NCBI RefSeq assembly: GCF_023195515.1
Contig: NZ_JALPKR020000002.1
Coordinates: 1,341,001-1,405,000 of the forward strand
DNA from: Variovorax sp. S12S4
GTDB taxonomy: Bacteria; Pseudomonadota; Gammaproteobacteria; Burkholderiales; Burkholderiaceae_C
DNA: 64,000 nt
Direction of reading: 5' to 3'
The notes under the pieces are model-generated. The model was not told the origin of the DNA, searched no databases, and saw nothing but the letters and a program-made list of their open reading frames with translations. Numbering within the stretch: the first letter of the stretch is position 1; the number at the start of each line of letters is the position of its first letter. Positions 1 through 8,655 of the stretch are shown one piece after another. Position numbers and translations under genes: made by a program.

Positions 1-2
1 CG

Positions 3-1253
3 GCGGACCTTGGCGGCACCTGCGTCAACGTGGGCTGCATTCCCAAAAAACTCTACAGCTACGCGGCCGGCTACGCCGAATCGTTCGAGGAAGCGGCGGG
101 CTACGGGTGGAAGCTGCCCGAGGCACCGCAGTTCGACTGGGGCCAGCTCAAGGCCCAGCGCGCCAAGGAGATCGAGCGTCTCAACGGCGTGTATGCCTCG
201 CTGCTGAAAAACTCGGGCGTCAGGCTGATCACGGGCTGGGCGCAGCTGGTCGACGGCCACACGGTGGAAGTCGACGGCCAGCGCCACACCGCGCGCCACC
301 TGCTCGTTGCCACCGGCGGCACGCCCTTCGTGCCCGAGATTCCGGGGCGCGAGCACATCGCCACCTCGGACGCGATGTTCAACCTCGACCCGTTTCCCAA
401 GCGCCTGCTGGTGGTGGGCGGCGGCTACATCGCCTGCGAGTTCGCATCCATCTTCAACGGCCTGGGCGCCAAGGTGACGCAGCTGCATCGCCGCGCGCAC
501 CTGCTCACCGGCTTCGATGACGACGTGCGGCAGTTCGTCGCACACGAAATGGGCAAGGCCGGCATCGACGTGCGGCTCAACGTCGAGGCAGCGTCGATTG
601 CGCGCGGCCCGGGCGGGCTGGTCGTCACCCTGGCGCGCGGCCAGCAGGTCGAGGCCGACGCGGTGCTCTTTGCCACCGGCCGGGTGCCCAACACCCAAGG
701 GCTCGGCCTGGAGGCGGCGGGCGTTGCGCTCGACAAGCGCGGCGCGATCGCGGTCGATGCGAACTACCGCAGCTCGGTACCGTCGATCTACGCGGTGGGC
801 GACGTTTCCACCCGCGTGCACCTCACGCCGGTCGCGCTGGCCGAAGCCATGGTGGTGGTCGATGCCTTGTTCGGCCAGGGCAAGCGCAAGCTCGAGTACG
901 AATACATTCCCACCGCGGTTTTCACGCACCCGAACATCGGCACCTGCGGCTACACCGAGATCGATGCGCGCGCCAGGTTCGGCGAGGTGACGGTGTTCTC
1001 GAGCGAGTTCAAGTCGCTGCGCCACACGCTCTCCGGCCGCAGCGAGCGCACCTTCATGAAGCTGGTGGTGCACAAGGCGACCGACCGCGTGGTCGGCCTG
1101 CACATGGTGGGCGCCGACGCGGGCGAAATTGTGCAAGGCTTCGCGGTGGCCATGCGCGCGGGCGCCACCAAGGCGCTGTTCGACAGCACCGTGGGCATCC
1201 ACCCCACGGCGGCCGAAGAGTTCGTGACCATGCGCGAACCGATGCCGGGCTAG
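3..1253 (+). CDS. gor: glutathione-disulfide reductase, 5'-truncated by window edge
   Basis: Class I pyridine-nucleotide disulfide oxidoreductase that reduces glutathione disulfide with NADPH in the cytoplasm. The frame is open from the window edge and begins inside the FAD domain. The redox-active cysteine motif GGTCVNVGCIPKKL lies in the first 17 codons, which distinguishes it from mercuric and lipoamide enzymes mainly by the downstream sequence. An NAD(P)H Rossmann motif (VVGGGYIACEF) follows near window residue 138. The second FAD motif YAVGDVS is present, and the dimer-interface HPTAAEE motif with the proton-relay His/Glu pair is at the C-terminus. The start codon is outside the window. 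The gene converges on panE and the two stop codons share a CTAG, so the ends overlap by 4 bases. Confidence 0.93.
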   Translation, partial: ADLGGTCVNVGCIPKKLYSYAAGYAESFEEAAGYGWKLPEAPQFDWGQLKAQRAKEIERLNGVYASLLKNSGVRLITGWAQLVDGHTVEVDGQRHTARHLLVATGGTPFVPEIPGREHIATSDAMFNLDPFPKRLLVVGGGYIACEFASIFNGLGAKVTQLHRRAHLLTGFDDDVRQFVAHEMGKAGIDVRLNVEAASIARGPGGLVVTLARGQQVEADAVLFATGRVPNTQGLGLEAAGVALDKRGAIAVDANYRSSVPSIYAVGDVSTRVHLTPVALAEAMVVVDALFGQGKRKLEYEYIPTAVFTHPNIGTCGYTEIDARARFGEVTVFSSEFKSLRHTLSGRSERTFMKLVVHKATDRVVGLHMVGADAGEIVQGFAVAMRAGATKALFDSTVGIHPTAAEEFVTMREPMPG

Positions 1254-2161
1254 ACGCCTGCCTTCTGCTGCTGCTTGCCTTCGAGCAGCTTCACCAGCAC
1301 CAGTAGTACGCGGTTCGCCGGCGTGGGCACGCCGAGCGCCTTGCCGCGCCGCACCACAAGGCCGTTGAGATGGTCGATTTCGCTCGGCTTGCCGCGCGCA
1401 AGGTCCTGTGCGGTCGATGAATATTGCGAGGGCATCGACTGCACGATGCCGCGCACGGCGGCGCCGGTATCGCCGGGTATGACGATGCCTTCGGCCTTGG
1501 CAACGGCAAGGCATTCATCGACCACATCGCGAATGACATCGTCCACGCCCTGGCCTTTTGCGAGTTCGCCGTACGGCAGTTGGGTGATGGCCGAGAGCGC
1601 GTTGTACGCGCAGTTCAACACCAGCTTGGCCCAGAGCGCGCCGCGCACGTTGCCGGAAATCTGCGTCGGTACGCCGGCGGCTGCAAGATGCTGCGCCACC
1701 TGCTCGCTGGCGCGCGAAGGCGCAATCACCAGCTCGCCGCGGCCATGGTGCTTCACATGGCCCGGCCCCGCCATCTCGGTGGCCACGTAGACCACCGCGG
1801 CGGCCACCTCGTGGCGCGGCAGCACCGAGCGCACGCGCTCGTCGTTGTCGACACCGTTCTGCAGCGTGAGCACCAGCGCATCGGCCGCAAGATGCGGCTC
1901 GATCTGGGCCGCGGCCAGCTCGGTGTCGGTGGACTTCACGCAGAACAGCACCAGGCCGGCGCCCTGCACCGCGCTGGCTTCGGTGCTCGCGTCGAGCCTC
2001 ACATGCTCCTCGAAAGCCTTGGTTTCCAGCCGCAGCCCATTGGCGCGAACGGCCTCCACGTGCGATGGCCGACCGATCAGCACCACCTCGTGGCCTGCGC
2101 GCGCCAGCATGGCGCCGTAGTAGCAGCCGACCGCGCCGGCGCCCATCACTGCGACCTTCAT
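1250..2161 (-). CDS. panE: 2-dehydropantoate 2-reductase (ketopantoate reductase family)
   Basis: Predicted NADPH-dependent reductase of ketopantoate to pantoate in coenzyme A synthesis. The family also holds paralogues of unknown substrate. The protein starts MKVAVMGAGAVGCYYGAML, a Rossmann GxGxxG nucleotide site at the very N-terminus. It continues with LTLQNGVDN (the family's QNG motif) and the C-terminal lysine/asparagine region ALWAKLVLNCAYNALSAI. Length is 303 residues, normal for the family. The start at 2161 was chosen because the dinucleotide-binding fold begins there and AAAGGTGA sits just upstream; the 60 codons further upstream are not conserved-looking. It is transcribed toward gor and away from amn. 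Several panE paralogues are common in these bacteria, so the true substrate is uncertain. Confidence 0.85.
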   Translation of the reverse strand: MKVAVMGAGAVGCYYGAMLARAGHEVVLIGRPSHVEAVRANGLRLETKAFEEHVRLDASTEASAVQGAGLVLFCVKSTDTELAAAQIEPHLAADALVLTLQNGVDNDERVRSVLPRHEVAAAVVYVATEMAGPGHVKHHGRGELVIAPSRASEQVAQHLAAAGVPTQISGNVRGALWAKLVLNCAYNALSAITQLPYGELAKGQGVDDVIRDVVDECLAVAKAEGIVIPGDTGAAVRGIVQSMPSQYSSTAQDLARGKPSEIDHLNGLVVRRGKALGVPTPANRVLLVLVKLLEGKQQQKAGV

Positions 2162-2264
2162 TACTTCACCTTTCGGGATGTCTGTGGAGATCGGCCGAGA
2201 GTAATCGCTTCGTTTGCCCTTTGTCGCCAGGGCCCTGCGCGCACGGACATTGCACAATGCCGTC

Positions 2265-3782
2265 ATGCCCCACATGCCCACTTTCGTTGCTCCCGCCCGC
2301 TTCAACGACGCCACTGCGGCGCTGGACCAGGTCAAGTCCATCTACCAGGGCGGCCTTGCGCACCTGAGGGAATCGATGCTGCGCTTCGTCGCCGGCGAGG
2401 CATTGCCCGGACGCGTACGCGCCTGCTACCCCTTTGTGCGGGTGCACACCCACACCGTGTCGCGCCACACGCCGCCGGCTAATGCCGGCCTGAGCTACGG
2501 CTTTGTCGCGGGGCCCGGCCGTTACGAGACCACGCTGACGCGGCCCGATCTCTTTTCGCGCTATTACCTCGACCAGTTCCGGCTGCTGCTCGAAAACCAC
2601 CAGGTCGAGATCGAAGTCGGCACCAGCACACAGCCGATTCCGATCCATTTCTCTTTTGCCGAGAACGACCATATCGAAGGCACGATGAGCGACGAGCGGC
2701 GCGCCCTGATGCGCGACGTGTTCGACCTGCCCGACCTGGGCGTGATGGACGACGGCATTGCCAACGGCACCTACGAAGCGCAGGCCGGCGAGGCGCAGCC
2801 GCTGTCGCTCTTCACTGCCGCGCGAGTGGACTATTCGCTGCACCGCCTGCGGCACTACACAGGCACGGCGCCCGAGTGGTTCCAGAATTTCGTGCTGTTC
2901 ACCAACTACCAGTTCTACATCGACGAGTTCGTGCGGCTGGGCCACGAAGCCATGGCCGACGAGAAGAGCGAGTACATCGCCTTCATCGAGCCCGGCAATG
3001 TGATCACTCGCCGCCGCGGCCTGCCTGCGGGTGCGAGCACCAACTTTGGCACGCTGCTCGACGGCACCCAAGGCACCGCGCCGCCGCGGCTGCCGCAAAT
3101 GCCGGCCTACCACTTGGTGCGCGAGGACTGCAGCGGCATCAGCATGGTGAACATCGGCGTCGGCCCGGCCAATGCCAAGACCATTACCGACCACATCGCC
3201 GTGCTGCGCCCTCATGCCTGGATGATGCTGGGCCACTGCGCGGGCCTGCGCAATGCGCAGCAGCTCGGCGACTACGTGCTGGCCCACGCCTACGTGCGCG
3301 AAGACCACGTGCTCGACGAAGAGTTGCCGCTGTGGGTGCCGATTCCGGCCCTCTCTGAAATCCAGCTCGCGCTGGAAAAAGCCGTGGCCGACGTCACGCG
3401 CTACACCGGGCCCGACCTGAAGAAGATCATGCGCACCGGCACGGTGGCGAGCACCGACAACCGCAACTGGGAGCTGCTGCCGGGCAACCAGCCGCAGCGC
3501 CGCTTCAGCCAGAGCCGCGCGGTGGCGCTGGACATGGAAAGCGCCACCATTGCCGCCAACGGCTTCCGTTTTCGGGTGCCCTACGGCACGCTGTTGTGCG
3601 TGAGCGACAAACCGCTGCACGGCGAGATCAAGCTGCCGGGCATGGCCAACCACTTCTACCGTGAGCGGGTGGAGCAGCACCTTCGCATCGGTATGCGGGC
3701 CATCGACATCCTTCGGGAACAGGGGTCGACCCGGCTGCACAGCCGCAAGCTCCGAAGCTTCGCCGAGGTCGCTTTTCAGTAA
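2265..3782 (+). CDS. amn: AMP nucleosidase
   Basis: Hydrolyses AMP to adenine and ribose 5-phosphate, a purine-pool salvage step in the cytoplasm. The N-terminal Amn-specific region is followed by the C-terminal nucleoside-phosphorylase-like fold. That fold contains MVNIGVGPANAKTITDH and the purine/ribose region AVALDMESATIAANGFRFRVPYGTLLCVSDKP, where MESA is the family's ribose-binding Glu motif. About 505 residues, against 484 in E. coli. Start choice: ATG 2265 gives MPHMPTFVAPARF. ATG 2274 is an equally good alternative, and the open frame extends to 2214 without looking coding. It is divergent from panE with about 100 bases between the starts. Confidence 0.93.
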   Translation: MPHMPTFVAPARFNDATAALDQVKSIYQGGLAHLRESMLRFVAGEALPGRVRACYPFVRVHTHTVSRHTPPANAGLSYGFVAGPGRYETTLTRPDLFSRYYLDQFRLLLENHQVEIEVGTSTQPIPIHFSFAENDHIEGTMSDERRALMRDVFDLPDLGVMDDGIANGTYEAQAGEAQPLSLFTAARVDYSLHRLRHYTGTAPEWFQNFVLFTNYQFYIDEFVRLGHEAMADEKSEYIAFIEPGNVITRRRGLPAGASTNFGTLLDGTQGTAPPRLPQMPAYHLVREDCSGISMVNIGVGPANAKTITDHIAVLRPHAWMMLGHCAGLRNAQQLGDYVLAHAYVREDHVLDEELPLWVPIPALSEIQLALEKAVADVTRYTGPDLKKIMRTGTVASTDNRNWELLPGNQPQRRFSQSRAVALDMESATIAANGFRFRVPYGTLLCVSDKPLHGEIKLPGMANHFYRERVEQHLRIGMRAIDILREQGSTRLHSRKLRSFAEVAFQ

Positions 3783-3806
3783 TATTTAACACTCATTAGG
3801 GTTTTT

Positions 3807-3826
3807 ACCTACTTCGACAGGTAGGT
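3807..3826. promoter_or_regulatory. inverted repeat upstream of a Bug-type binding protein gene
   Basis: Perfect 6-base arms ACCTAC and GTAGGT flank the 8-base spacer TTCGACAG, 56 bases before the start at 3882. It lies in the 99-base gap after amn, which is noticeably A+T-richer than its surroundings (TAATATTTAAC at the start). It has no T-run after it, so an operator is more likely than a terminator. Confidence 0.35.
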
Positions 3827-3881
3827 GACAGACTCATTTCGCGGACATCATTGGTTACTTCTGCCAACAAATGGAAACGAA

Positions 3882-4892
3882 ATGCCTAGTTCGTCGCCCG
3901 CGAGCCTTTCTCGCCGCAACTTCAATGCATGGATGGCGAGCGCAGCCGCGGTTGCGGGCGCCGGCCACGCCGCGCTGTGGTCCCGCCCGGCGCGTGCCGC
4001 CGAGCCGCAGCTCATTTCCAAGCTGCGCATCGTCATTCCGGCCAACGAAGGCGGCGGCTGGGACCAGACCGGCCGCGCACTTGGTGCTGCGCTGGTCGCC
4101 TCTGGCGCTGCGGGCGAAGTGATTTATGAAAACATCGGCGGCAAGGGCGGCACCATCGGGCTGGCCAAGTACGTCGAGAAATACGATGCCGACCCCGACA
4201 CCCTGCTGATGAGCGGCATGGTCATGGTCGGCGCAGTCGCGCTGCAGAAGCCGCCCGTCACCATGGCACAGGTCGCGCCCGTGGCGCGCCTCACCAGCGA
4301 CTACGAAGTGGTGGCGGTCAAGGCCGATTCGCCCATCAAGACGCCCAAGGACCTGATCGCACAACTGCGCGCCGATGCGGCCAAGACCATCATCGCCGGC
4401 GGTTCGGCCGGCGGCGTGGACCACATGTACGCCGGCATGCTGGCGCGCGTGGCCGGCAACACCGCGGGCCTGGTCTACCAGCCGTACCCGGGCGGCGCGC
4501 AAGTGGTCGAGGCGCTCATCACCGGCAAGGCGGTGGCGGGCATCTCGGGCTTCAGCGAATTCAGCGAGGGCCTCTCGAGCGGCAAGCTGCGCGCGATTGG
4601 CGTGTCGTCGAAGCGGCCGTTCCTCGGCATTCCATCGGTGCGCGAGCAGGGCGTGGACGCCGACCTGGCCAACTGGCGCGGCGTGCTCACCGGCAAGAAG
4701 GTGCCGCCGGACCGCAAGGCCGTGCTGCTCGAAGCCGTGCACCGCGCCACCACCGCCGACATCTGGAACAAGACCATCAAGCGCAACAACTGGGATTCGT
4801 TCTGGATGGCCGGCAAGGACTTCGAGAGCTTCCTCGAACTGGACCTGGCCATGGCCGGGCCGATGATCTATTTGCTCAAGCTGAAGGCCTGA
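3882..4892 (+). CDS. Bug/TctC-family periplasmic substrate-binding protein, Tat-exported
   Basis: Tripartite tricarboxylate transporter (TTT) receptor family protein. It is expected to bind a carboxylate in the periplasm and hand it to a TctA/TctB permease. The N-terminus has a twin-arginine signal (SRRNFNAW at residues 9-16, hydrophobic stretch, ARAAE cleavage region) instead of the usual Sec signal. The mature part shows IVIPANEGGGWDQTGRALG and ENIGGKGGTIG, the two ligand-loop motifs of the family, and VYQPYPGGAQVVEALITG. 336 residues. The start at 3882 was chosen for GGAAACGA upstream and the signal peptide; an upstream ATG at 3825 would add a non-signal-like tail. No tctA/tctB gene is adjacent, so the substrate is unknown. 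Confidence 0.85.
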   Translation: MPSSSPASLSRRNFNAWMASAAAVAGAGHAALWSRPARAAEPQLISKLRIVIPANEGGGWDQTGRALGAALVASGAAGEVIYENIGGKGGTIGLAKYVEKYDADPDTLLMSGMVMVGAVALQKPPVTMAQVAPVARLTSDYEVVAVKADSPIKTPKDLIAQLRADAAKTIIAGGSAGGVDHMYAGMLARVAGNTAGLVYQPYPGGAQVVEALITGKAVAGISGFSEFSEGLSSGKLRAIGVSSKRPFLGIPSVREQGVDADLANWRGVLTGKKVPPDRKAVLLEAVHRATTADIWNKTIKRNNWDSFWMAGKDFESFLELDLAMAGPMIYLLKLKA

Positions 4893-4914
4893 GCAGGCGC
4901 TTCGGGCAAAGAGT

Positions 4915-5627
4915 TCAGGCAAAGAGCTCCGGCAGTTCGCGCAGCGCCTTGGGCGTGAGCGCCAGCTCACGGCCGTCGAGTGCCTGGCGCACCCAGCCGC
5001 GGCGCAGCGACAACTGGAGCCATGCCGCGCCGAGCGCACCGCCCAGGTGCGGGCGGCGCTCGCTCCAGTCGAGGCAGGCGCAGGCAAAGCGCCGCCGCGA
5101 TCGGCGCACGGCATCGATCTCGACACCCAGGCTCTCCAGCGCCACCGCGCCTTCGGGCGTGAGTTCGTACGAACCGCTCTGCAGCCCGCTGAGCCAGCCC
5201 TGCGCATGCAATCGGTCGTGCAGCGCCACGCCGGCGGTGCCGGCCATGTGGTCGTAGCAGGTGCGCGCGGTGCGCAGCCGGCTCGGCGTGCTCGGCTCGA
5301 ACGCAGCCGTGCGCGGCGTGCCCGCGACGACCATGAGGCTTTCGAGTGCCGCGGCCACGTTGTCGTCGGCCAGGCGAAAGTAGCGGTGCTTGCCTTGCAC
5401 CAGCAGTTCGACCAGCCGCTCTTCCTTCAGCCGCGCCAAGTGCGCGCTGGCCGTGGATGCGGCCACTTCGGCGACCGCAGCCAGCTCGGTCGCGGTGCGC
5501 GCATGGCCGTCCATCAGGCAGCTCAGCATGCGCGCGCGCCCGGTTCTGCAATGGCGCCGGCCAACCGGGCGAGTTGGACATCCGCGTTTTCGGACACGGC
5601 CGGGTGCGGCGCTGAAGTAGTGCTCAT
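4915..5627 (-). CDS. ArsR-family winged-helix transcriptional regulator, apparent frameshift near start
   Basis: DNA-binding repressor-type protein of about 237 residues if the frame is restored. From ATG 5627 the frame reads MSTTSAPHPAVSENADVQLA, continues LARLAGAIAEPG, then loses register in a (GC)n run at 5530-5541. The next frame continues ARMLSCLMDGHARTATELAA, the ArsR recognition region. One added base restores the expected EPGRARML junction. The long downstream frame (from ATG 5529, 204 residues) lacks the first winged-helix helices. After the HTH comes a long C-terminal region with a DHMAGTAG motif seen in this ArsR subgroup. It is divergent from the P450 gene with nested inverted repeats in the 83-base gap, so it probably regulates that gene and itself. 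No CXC metal site is visible. Confidence 0.75.
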
Positions 5628-5646
5628 CCCTTCATCGTAAGGCGCC

Positions 5647-5701
5647 TGTGCAACCGACACTTCGCTCGCGGGCGAAGTGTGCCGGCGGCTGCAGTTGCAC
5701 A
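5647..5701. promoter_or_regulatory. nested inverted repeats between arsR-type gene and P450 gene
   Basis: The inner repeat ACACTTCGC (5657-5665) and GCGAAGTGT (5672-5680) is a perfect 9-base inverted repeat with a 6-base spacer. An outer pair TGTGCAAC (5647-5654) and GTTGCACA (5694-5701) brackets it. Both fill the divergent promoter gap and are the best operator candidates for the neighbouring ArsR-type regulator. Confidence 0.6.
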
Positions 5702-5710
5702 CTGCGCGGC

Positions 5711-6883
5711 ATGAATTCGAGCTTTTCTCTCCCAGCCATGCCCGCCGACCCGGTCGCAGCCGTCACGTACGCCGATCCCTATCCCTTCTATGAAACCCTG
5801 CGTGCCGGACCATCGCTCGCGTGGAACGAAAGCCTGCGCCTGTGGGTTGCGAGCCGCGCCGAAGTCATCGAAGCGCTGCTGCTCGCACCGGGCGCCTTGC
5901 GGGTGCGCCCGGTTGCAGAACCGGTGCCGCGCGTGATTGCCGGCAGCCCGGCGGGCGAGGTGTTCGGCCACCTGGTGCGGATGAACGACGGTCCGGCGCA
6001 TGCCGCGCACAAGCCGGCATTGCAGCGCGCGCTGGCCGGGCTGGATCTGAACGCCGCGCATGCCGCCGCGCTGCAGGTCGCACGGCAAGTGCCCGAGGAG
6101 CAATCGCTGTCGGACACCTTGTTTGCCATGCCCATCCAGGCGGTCGCCCACCTGCTCGGCTTTGCGCCCGAGGCATTGCCGCAGGTCGAGCTGTGGATGC
6201 GTGACTTTGTCGCGTGCCTCTCGCCGCTGTCGACCGAGCCGCAACTGCGGCGCGCCAGCAGCGCAGCCGACGCTCTGATGACCCGCTTCGAGGCCTTGGC
6301 CGCGGGCACGCCGCCGCGGCACGGCACGCTGCTTGCGGCCGTGCTTGCGGACAGCGCGGTAGGTGCTCCGCTCTCGCGCGCCCTGCTCGCCAACCTGGTC
6401 GGGCTGCTGTCGCAGACCTGCGACGCGACGGCGGGCCTCTTGGGCAACAGCCTCGTCGCCCTGCTGGGAGAGCCCGCGTTGCGCGCTATCGCACGCACAC
6501 GCGACGGCCTGCATGCCATCGTCGAGGAGACGGCGCGGCACGACCCTTCTGTGCAAAACACACGGCGTTTCGTGGCGCAGCCCGTCACCATCTCGGGCGT
6601 GCCGCTGGAGGCGGGGGACGCGGTGCTGCTGGTGCTGGCGTCGGCCAACCGGGATCCGGCTTTCAATGCGGAGCCCGACCGCTTCATGCCGGTTCGCGCG
6701 CAGCGGCGCATGCTGGGCTTCGGACATGGGGTACACGCCTGCCCTGGCCAGGCGCTGGCGTGCACGCTGGCGGCCGCCGGCCTCGAGGCGCTCCTTGCGC
6801 GAAGCCTCGACCTCGACGCACTGCGCGAGCGGGGCTGGCACTACAGGCCTTCGGCCAACGCACGCATTCCGTTCTTCGTCTGA
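5711..6883 (+). CDS. cytochrome P450
   Basis: Haem-thiolate monooxygenase, probably a soluble bacterial class I type needing a ferredoxin and a reductase; neither is adjacent. 390 residues. The haem-binding loop is clear near the C-terminus: LGFGHGVHACPGQALA, with the axial Cys. The helix-K ExxR-type region is VEETARHDPSVQNTRR, in which the usual E-x-x-R reads EETAR. The I-helix region GLLSQTCDATAGLLGN contains TCDATAG where many family members have A/G-G-x-D/E-T-T. ATG 5711 was chosen because the protein then starts just before the conserved DPYPFYETLRA. The gene is transcribed away from the ArsR gene through a palindrome-rich promoter and converges on the PNPOx-like gene. The substrate cannot be inferred. 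Confidence 0.92.
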   Translation: MNSSFSLPAMPADPVAAVTYADPYPFYETLRAGPSLAWNESLRLWVASRAEVIEALLLAPGALRVRPVAEPVPRVIAGSPAGEVFGHLVRMNDGPAHAAHKPALQRALAGLDLNAAHAAALQVARQVPEEQSLSDTLFAMPIQAVAHLLGFAPEALPQVELWMRDFVACLSPLSTEPQLRRASSAADALMTRFEALAAGTPPRHGTLLAAVLADSAVGAPLSRALLANLVGLLSQTCDATAGLLGNSLVALLGEPALRAIARTRDGLHAIVEETARHDPSVQNTRRFVAQPVTISGVPLEAGDAVLLVLASANRDPAFNAEPDRFMPVRAQRRMLGFGHGVHACPGQALACTLAAAGLEALLARSLDLDALRERGWHYRPSANARIPFFV

Positions 6884-6922
6884 AGCGAGAAGCCCTTTTC
6901 GAGCCGCCGGGGACGGATGGCG

Positions 6923-7882
6923 TCAGCCCACCCAGTGGCCCATGCGGGCCAGGTGCGGCGACACTTCCGCGCCGCCCCACCGCAGCGGCAGCGCACCCGG
7001 ACGCCGCAACACCTGCTCCACACGCAGGCGCAGCAGACGCTCGGCGCCTTCGAAAGCAGCGACCTCAGGGCCATCCCATACGATCTCGGCAGTGGCTGTC
7101 AGGTGCAGCAGGTCGCCGCTTTCGAAATCGATGAACAGCAGCCCCGCTCGCGGGTGGACCGACAGGTTGCCCAGCGTATTGAAGAAGCGGTTGCCGGTGA
7201 AGTCGGGCACGGTGAGCACGCCGTCCTCGCCGACTCGCACGAAGCCCGGCAGCCCGCCGCGATGCGACACGTCGACACCCTGCGCCGCCGGGTCGGCCTC
7301 GTCGCCGTCTGCCGCATGCTGCGGAAACGCGGAGGCGATGAAGAAGGTGTCGGCACGTGCGATGAGTGCGCGCGCCGCATCGTCGAGGCCATCGAGCCGC
7401 TGCGCCGGCGCGGCCGCCTGGCCCGCTGCGAACAACGGCTCGCGCGCCTGGATGTACTTGGGGCAATTACCGAAGCTCTGCTGCACCTCCACCATGAAGC
7501 CGGCGGCATCGATCGCCTCGACATTGCCGTTCATGCGATTGCGCCGGCGCGTGTGCGGCTGAATCCCGAGCAGGCCCAGCGATGCGCCTTGCACCAGCTG
7601 CGCGGCCAGCGGATCGTCCGCCATCGGCAATGCGTCGATGCGCAAGTGCGTCGGGTCCGGCGAATGCGCGAAGCCGGGCGGAGCCGCCAGCACGCTGGCC
7701 CAGGGCTGCAGCTGTGCATCCATGCTGCCGACGACGAGGAACGGCAGTTGCGCGAAGAAGTCGCGATGCTGATCGGGCATGAAGTCGCGAATCACGCGCG
7801 AGCCGGCCGCGGCCATGACCTCGCGCGAACCCGCCAGCGTTTGCAGCGCGCGCTCGCCGGCGTGGAACGGCGCGGCGATCAT
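6923..7882 (-). CDS. pyridoxamine 5'-phosphate oxidase (PNPOx)-like FMN-binding family protein
   Basis: 319-residue protein with a split-barrel flavin-binding fold of the pyridoxamine 5'-phosphate oxidase-like family. The N-terminus MIAAPFHAGERALQTLAG leads to RDFFAQLPFLVVGSMDAQLQPWASVLAAPPGF, the typical strand pair of the barrel. A second barrel half carries GFVRVGEDGVLTVPDFTGNRFFNTLGNL and HPRAGLLFIDFESGDLLHL. The start ATG at 7882 overlaps the TGA of the upstream glutathione transferase gene (ATGA), so the two are translationally coupled and may share a detoxification or redox role. Real PdxH enzymes are shorter, so a pyridoxine role is unlikely. The actual substrate is unknown. Confidence 0.8.
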   Translation of the reverse strand: MIAAPFHAGERALQTLAGSREVMAAAGSRVIRDFMPDQHRDFFAQLPFLVVGSMDAQLQPWASVLAAPPGFAHSPDPTHLRIDALPMADDPLAAQLVQGASLGLLGIQPHTRRRNRMNGNVEAIDAAGFMVEVQQSFGNCPKYIQAREPLFAAGQAAAPAQRLDGLDDAARALIARADTFFIASAFPQHAADGDEADPAAQGVDVSHRGGLPGFVRVGEDGVLTVPDFTGNRFFNTLGNLSVHPRAGLLFIDFESGDLLHLTATAEIVWDGPEVAAFEGAERLLRLRVEQVLRRPGALPLRWGGAEVSPHLARMGHWVG

Positions 7883-8544
7883 GCGGCCGCCGCAAGCCCG
7901 ATGGGCGTACGCACCATGGGCACGAAACCTGGCAGCGCCTCGATGCGTTCGAGCCAGCCGCGCAGCTGCGGATACGGTTCGAGCGACACGCTGCCCTCGG
8001 GCGCGTGCGCCACGTAGGCATAGTTCGAGAGGTCCGCCAGCGTGACCGACGGGCCTGCGAGAAAAGCCTCGCGCTGCAGGTGCGTTTCCATGACCGACAG
8101 CAGCACGTGCGAGCGCGACACCGTTTCGGTCGGATCCGCGGGCAGGCCGAACAGCGCCATGACCCGGGGCCGCCGCCGGCCCATACGCCAGCGGACCCGC
8201 GGCCACCGAGAACCAGCGCTGCACGCGCGCAGCGCCGACCGGATCCCGCGGCATCCAGCGCGCCGGATCGGCGGCATAGCGCTCGTTCAGGTACACCAGG
8301 ATCGCGTTCGAATCGGCCAGTGTGATCTCGCCGTCCTCGATCACGGGAACCTGGCCGAACGGATTGCGCGCAAGGAATTCCGGCGTGCGCGTGGCCTTTT
8401 GCGAAGGTCGAGATCAATGACTTCGACAGGGAGCCCGAGCATCGAGAGAAACAGCCGCACACGGTGCACGTGGCCCGAGATCGGCGTGCCATAGAGCTTG
8501 ATGGGCTGTGCGGGAAGACGGGCGGCGGCTGTGCTTGCGTTCAT
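7879..8544 (-). pseudogene. glutathione S-transferase family gene with two compensating frameshifts
   Basis: The thioredoxin-fold N-terminus is readable from ATG 8544 (MNASTAAARL, then IKLYGTPISGHVHRVRLFLS; GGAAACTCC upstream). At the T4 run 8397-8400 the frame drops one base. The next frame resumes ATRTPEFLARNPFGQVPVIE and EITLADSNAILVYLNERYA, the glutathione-binding VPxL/ES-type region. At the G4 run 8166-8169 the frame gains a base and returns to the first register, giving ALFGLPADPTETVSR and PSVTLADLSNYAYVAHAPEG. About 221 residues overall, normal for a GST. One deletion and one insertion, both in homopolymers, with the rest intact, look more like sequencing error than decay. It is coupled to the PNPOx-like gene and divergent from a LysR gene. 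Confidence 0.8.
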
Positions 8545-8576
8545 GGAGTTTCCTTCGATGGCTGTTGGATGCCTGC

Positions 8577-8602
8577 ATTCTTTTCTAATCCAATAAATGA
8601 AT
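8577..8602. promoter_or_regulatory. possible LysR-type site in the GST/lysR divergent gap
   Basis: The 111-base gap between the GST and lysR starts is A+T-rich. It holds the imperfectly spaced inverted ends ATTC (8577-8580) and GAAT (8599-8602), with several T-N11-A combinations between them. This is the usual position for a LysR autoregulatory and activation site. The match is weak. Confidence 0.25.
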
Positions 8603-8655
8603 GAATAGCCTTTGAAGGATTTCACTGCTGCGTTTTTCGGTTTAATAATCGCGCC

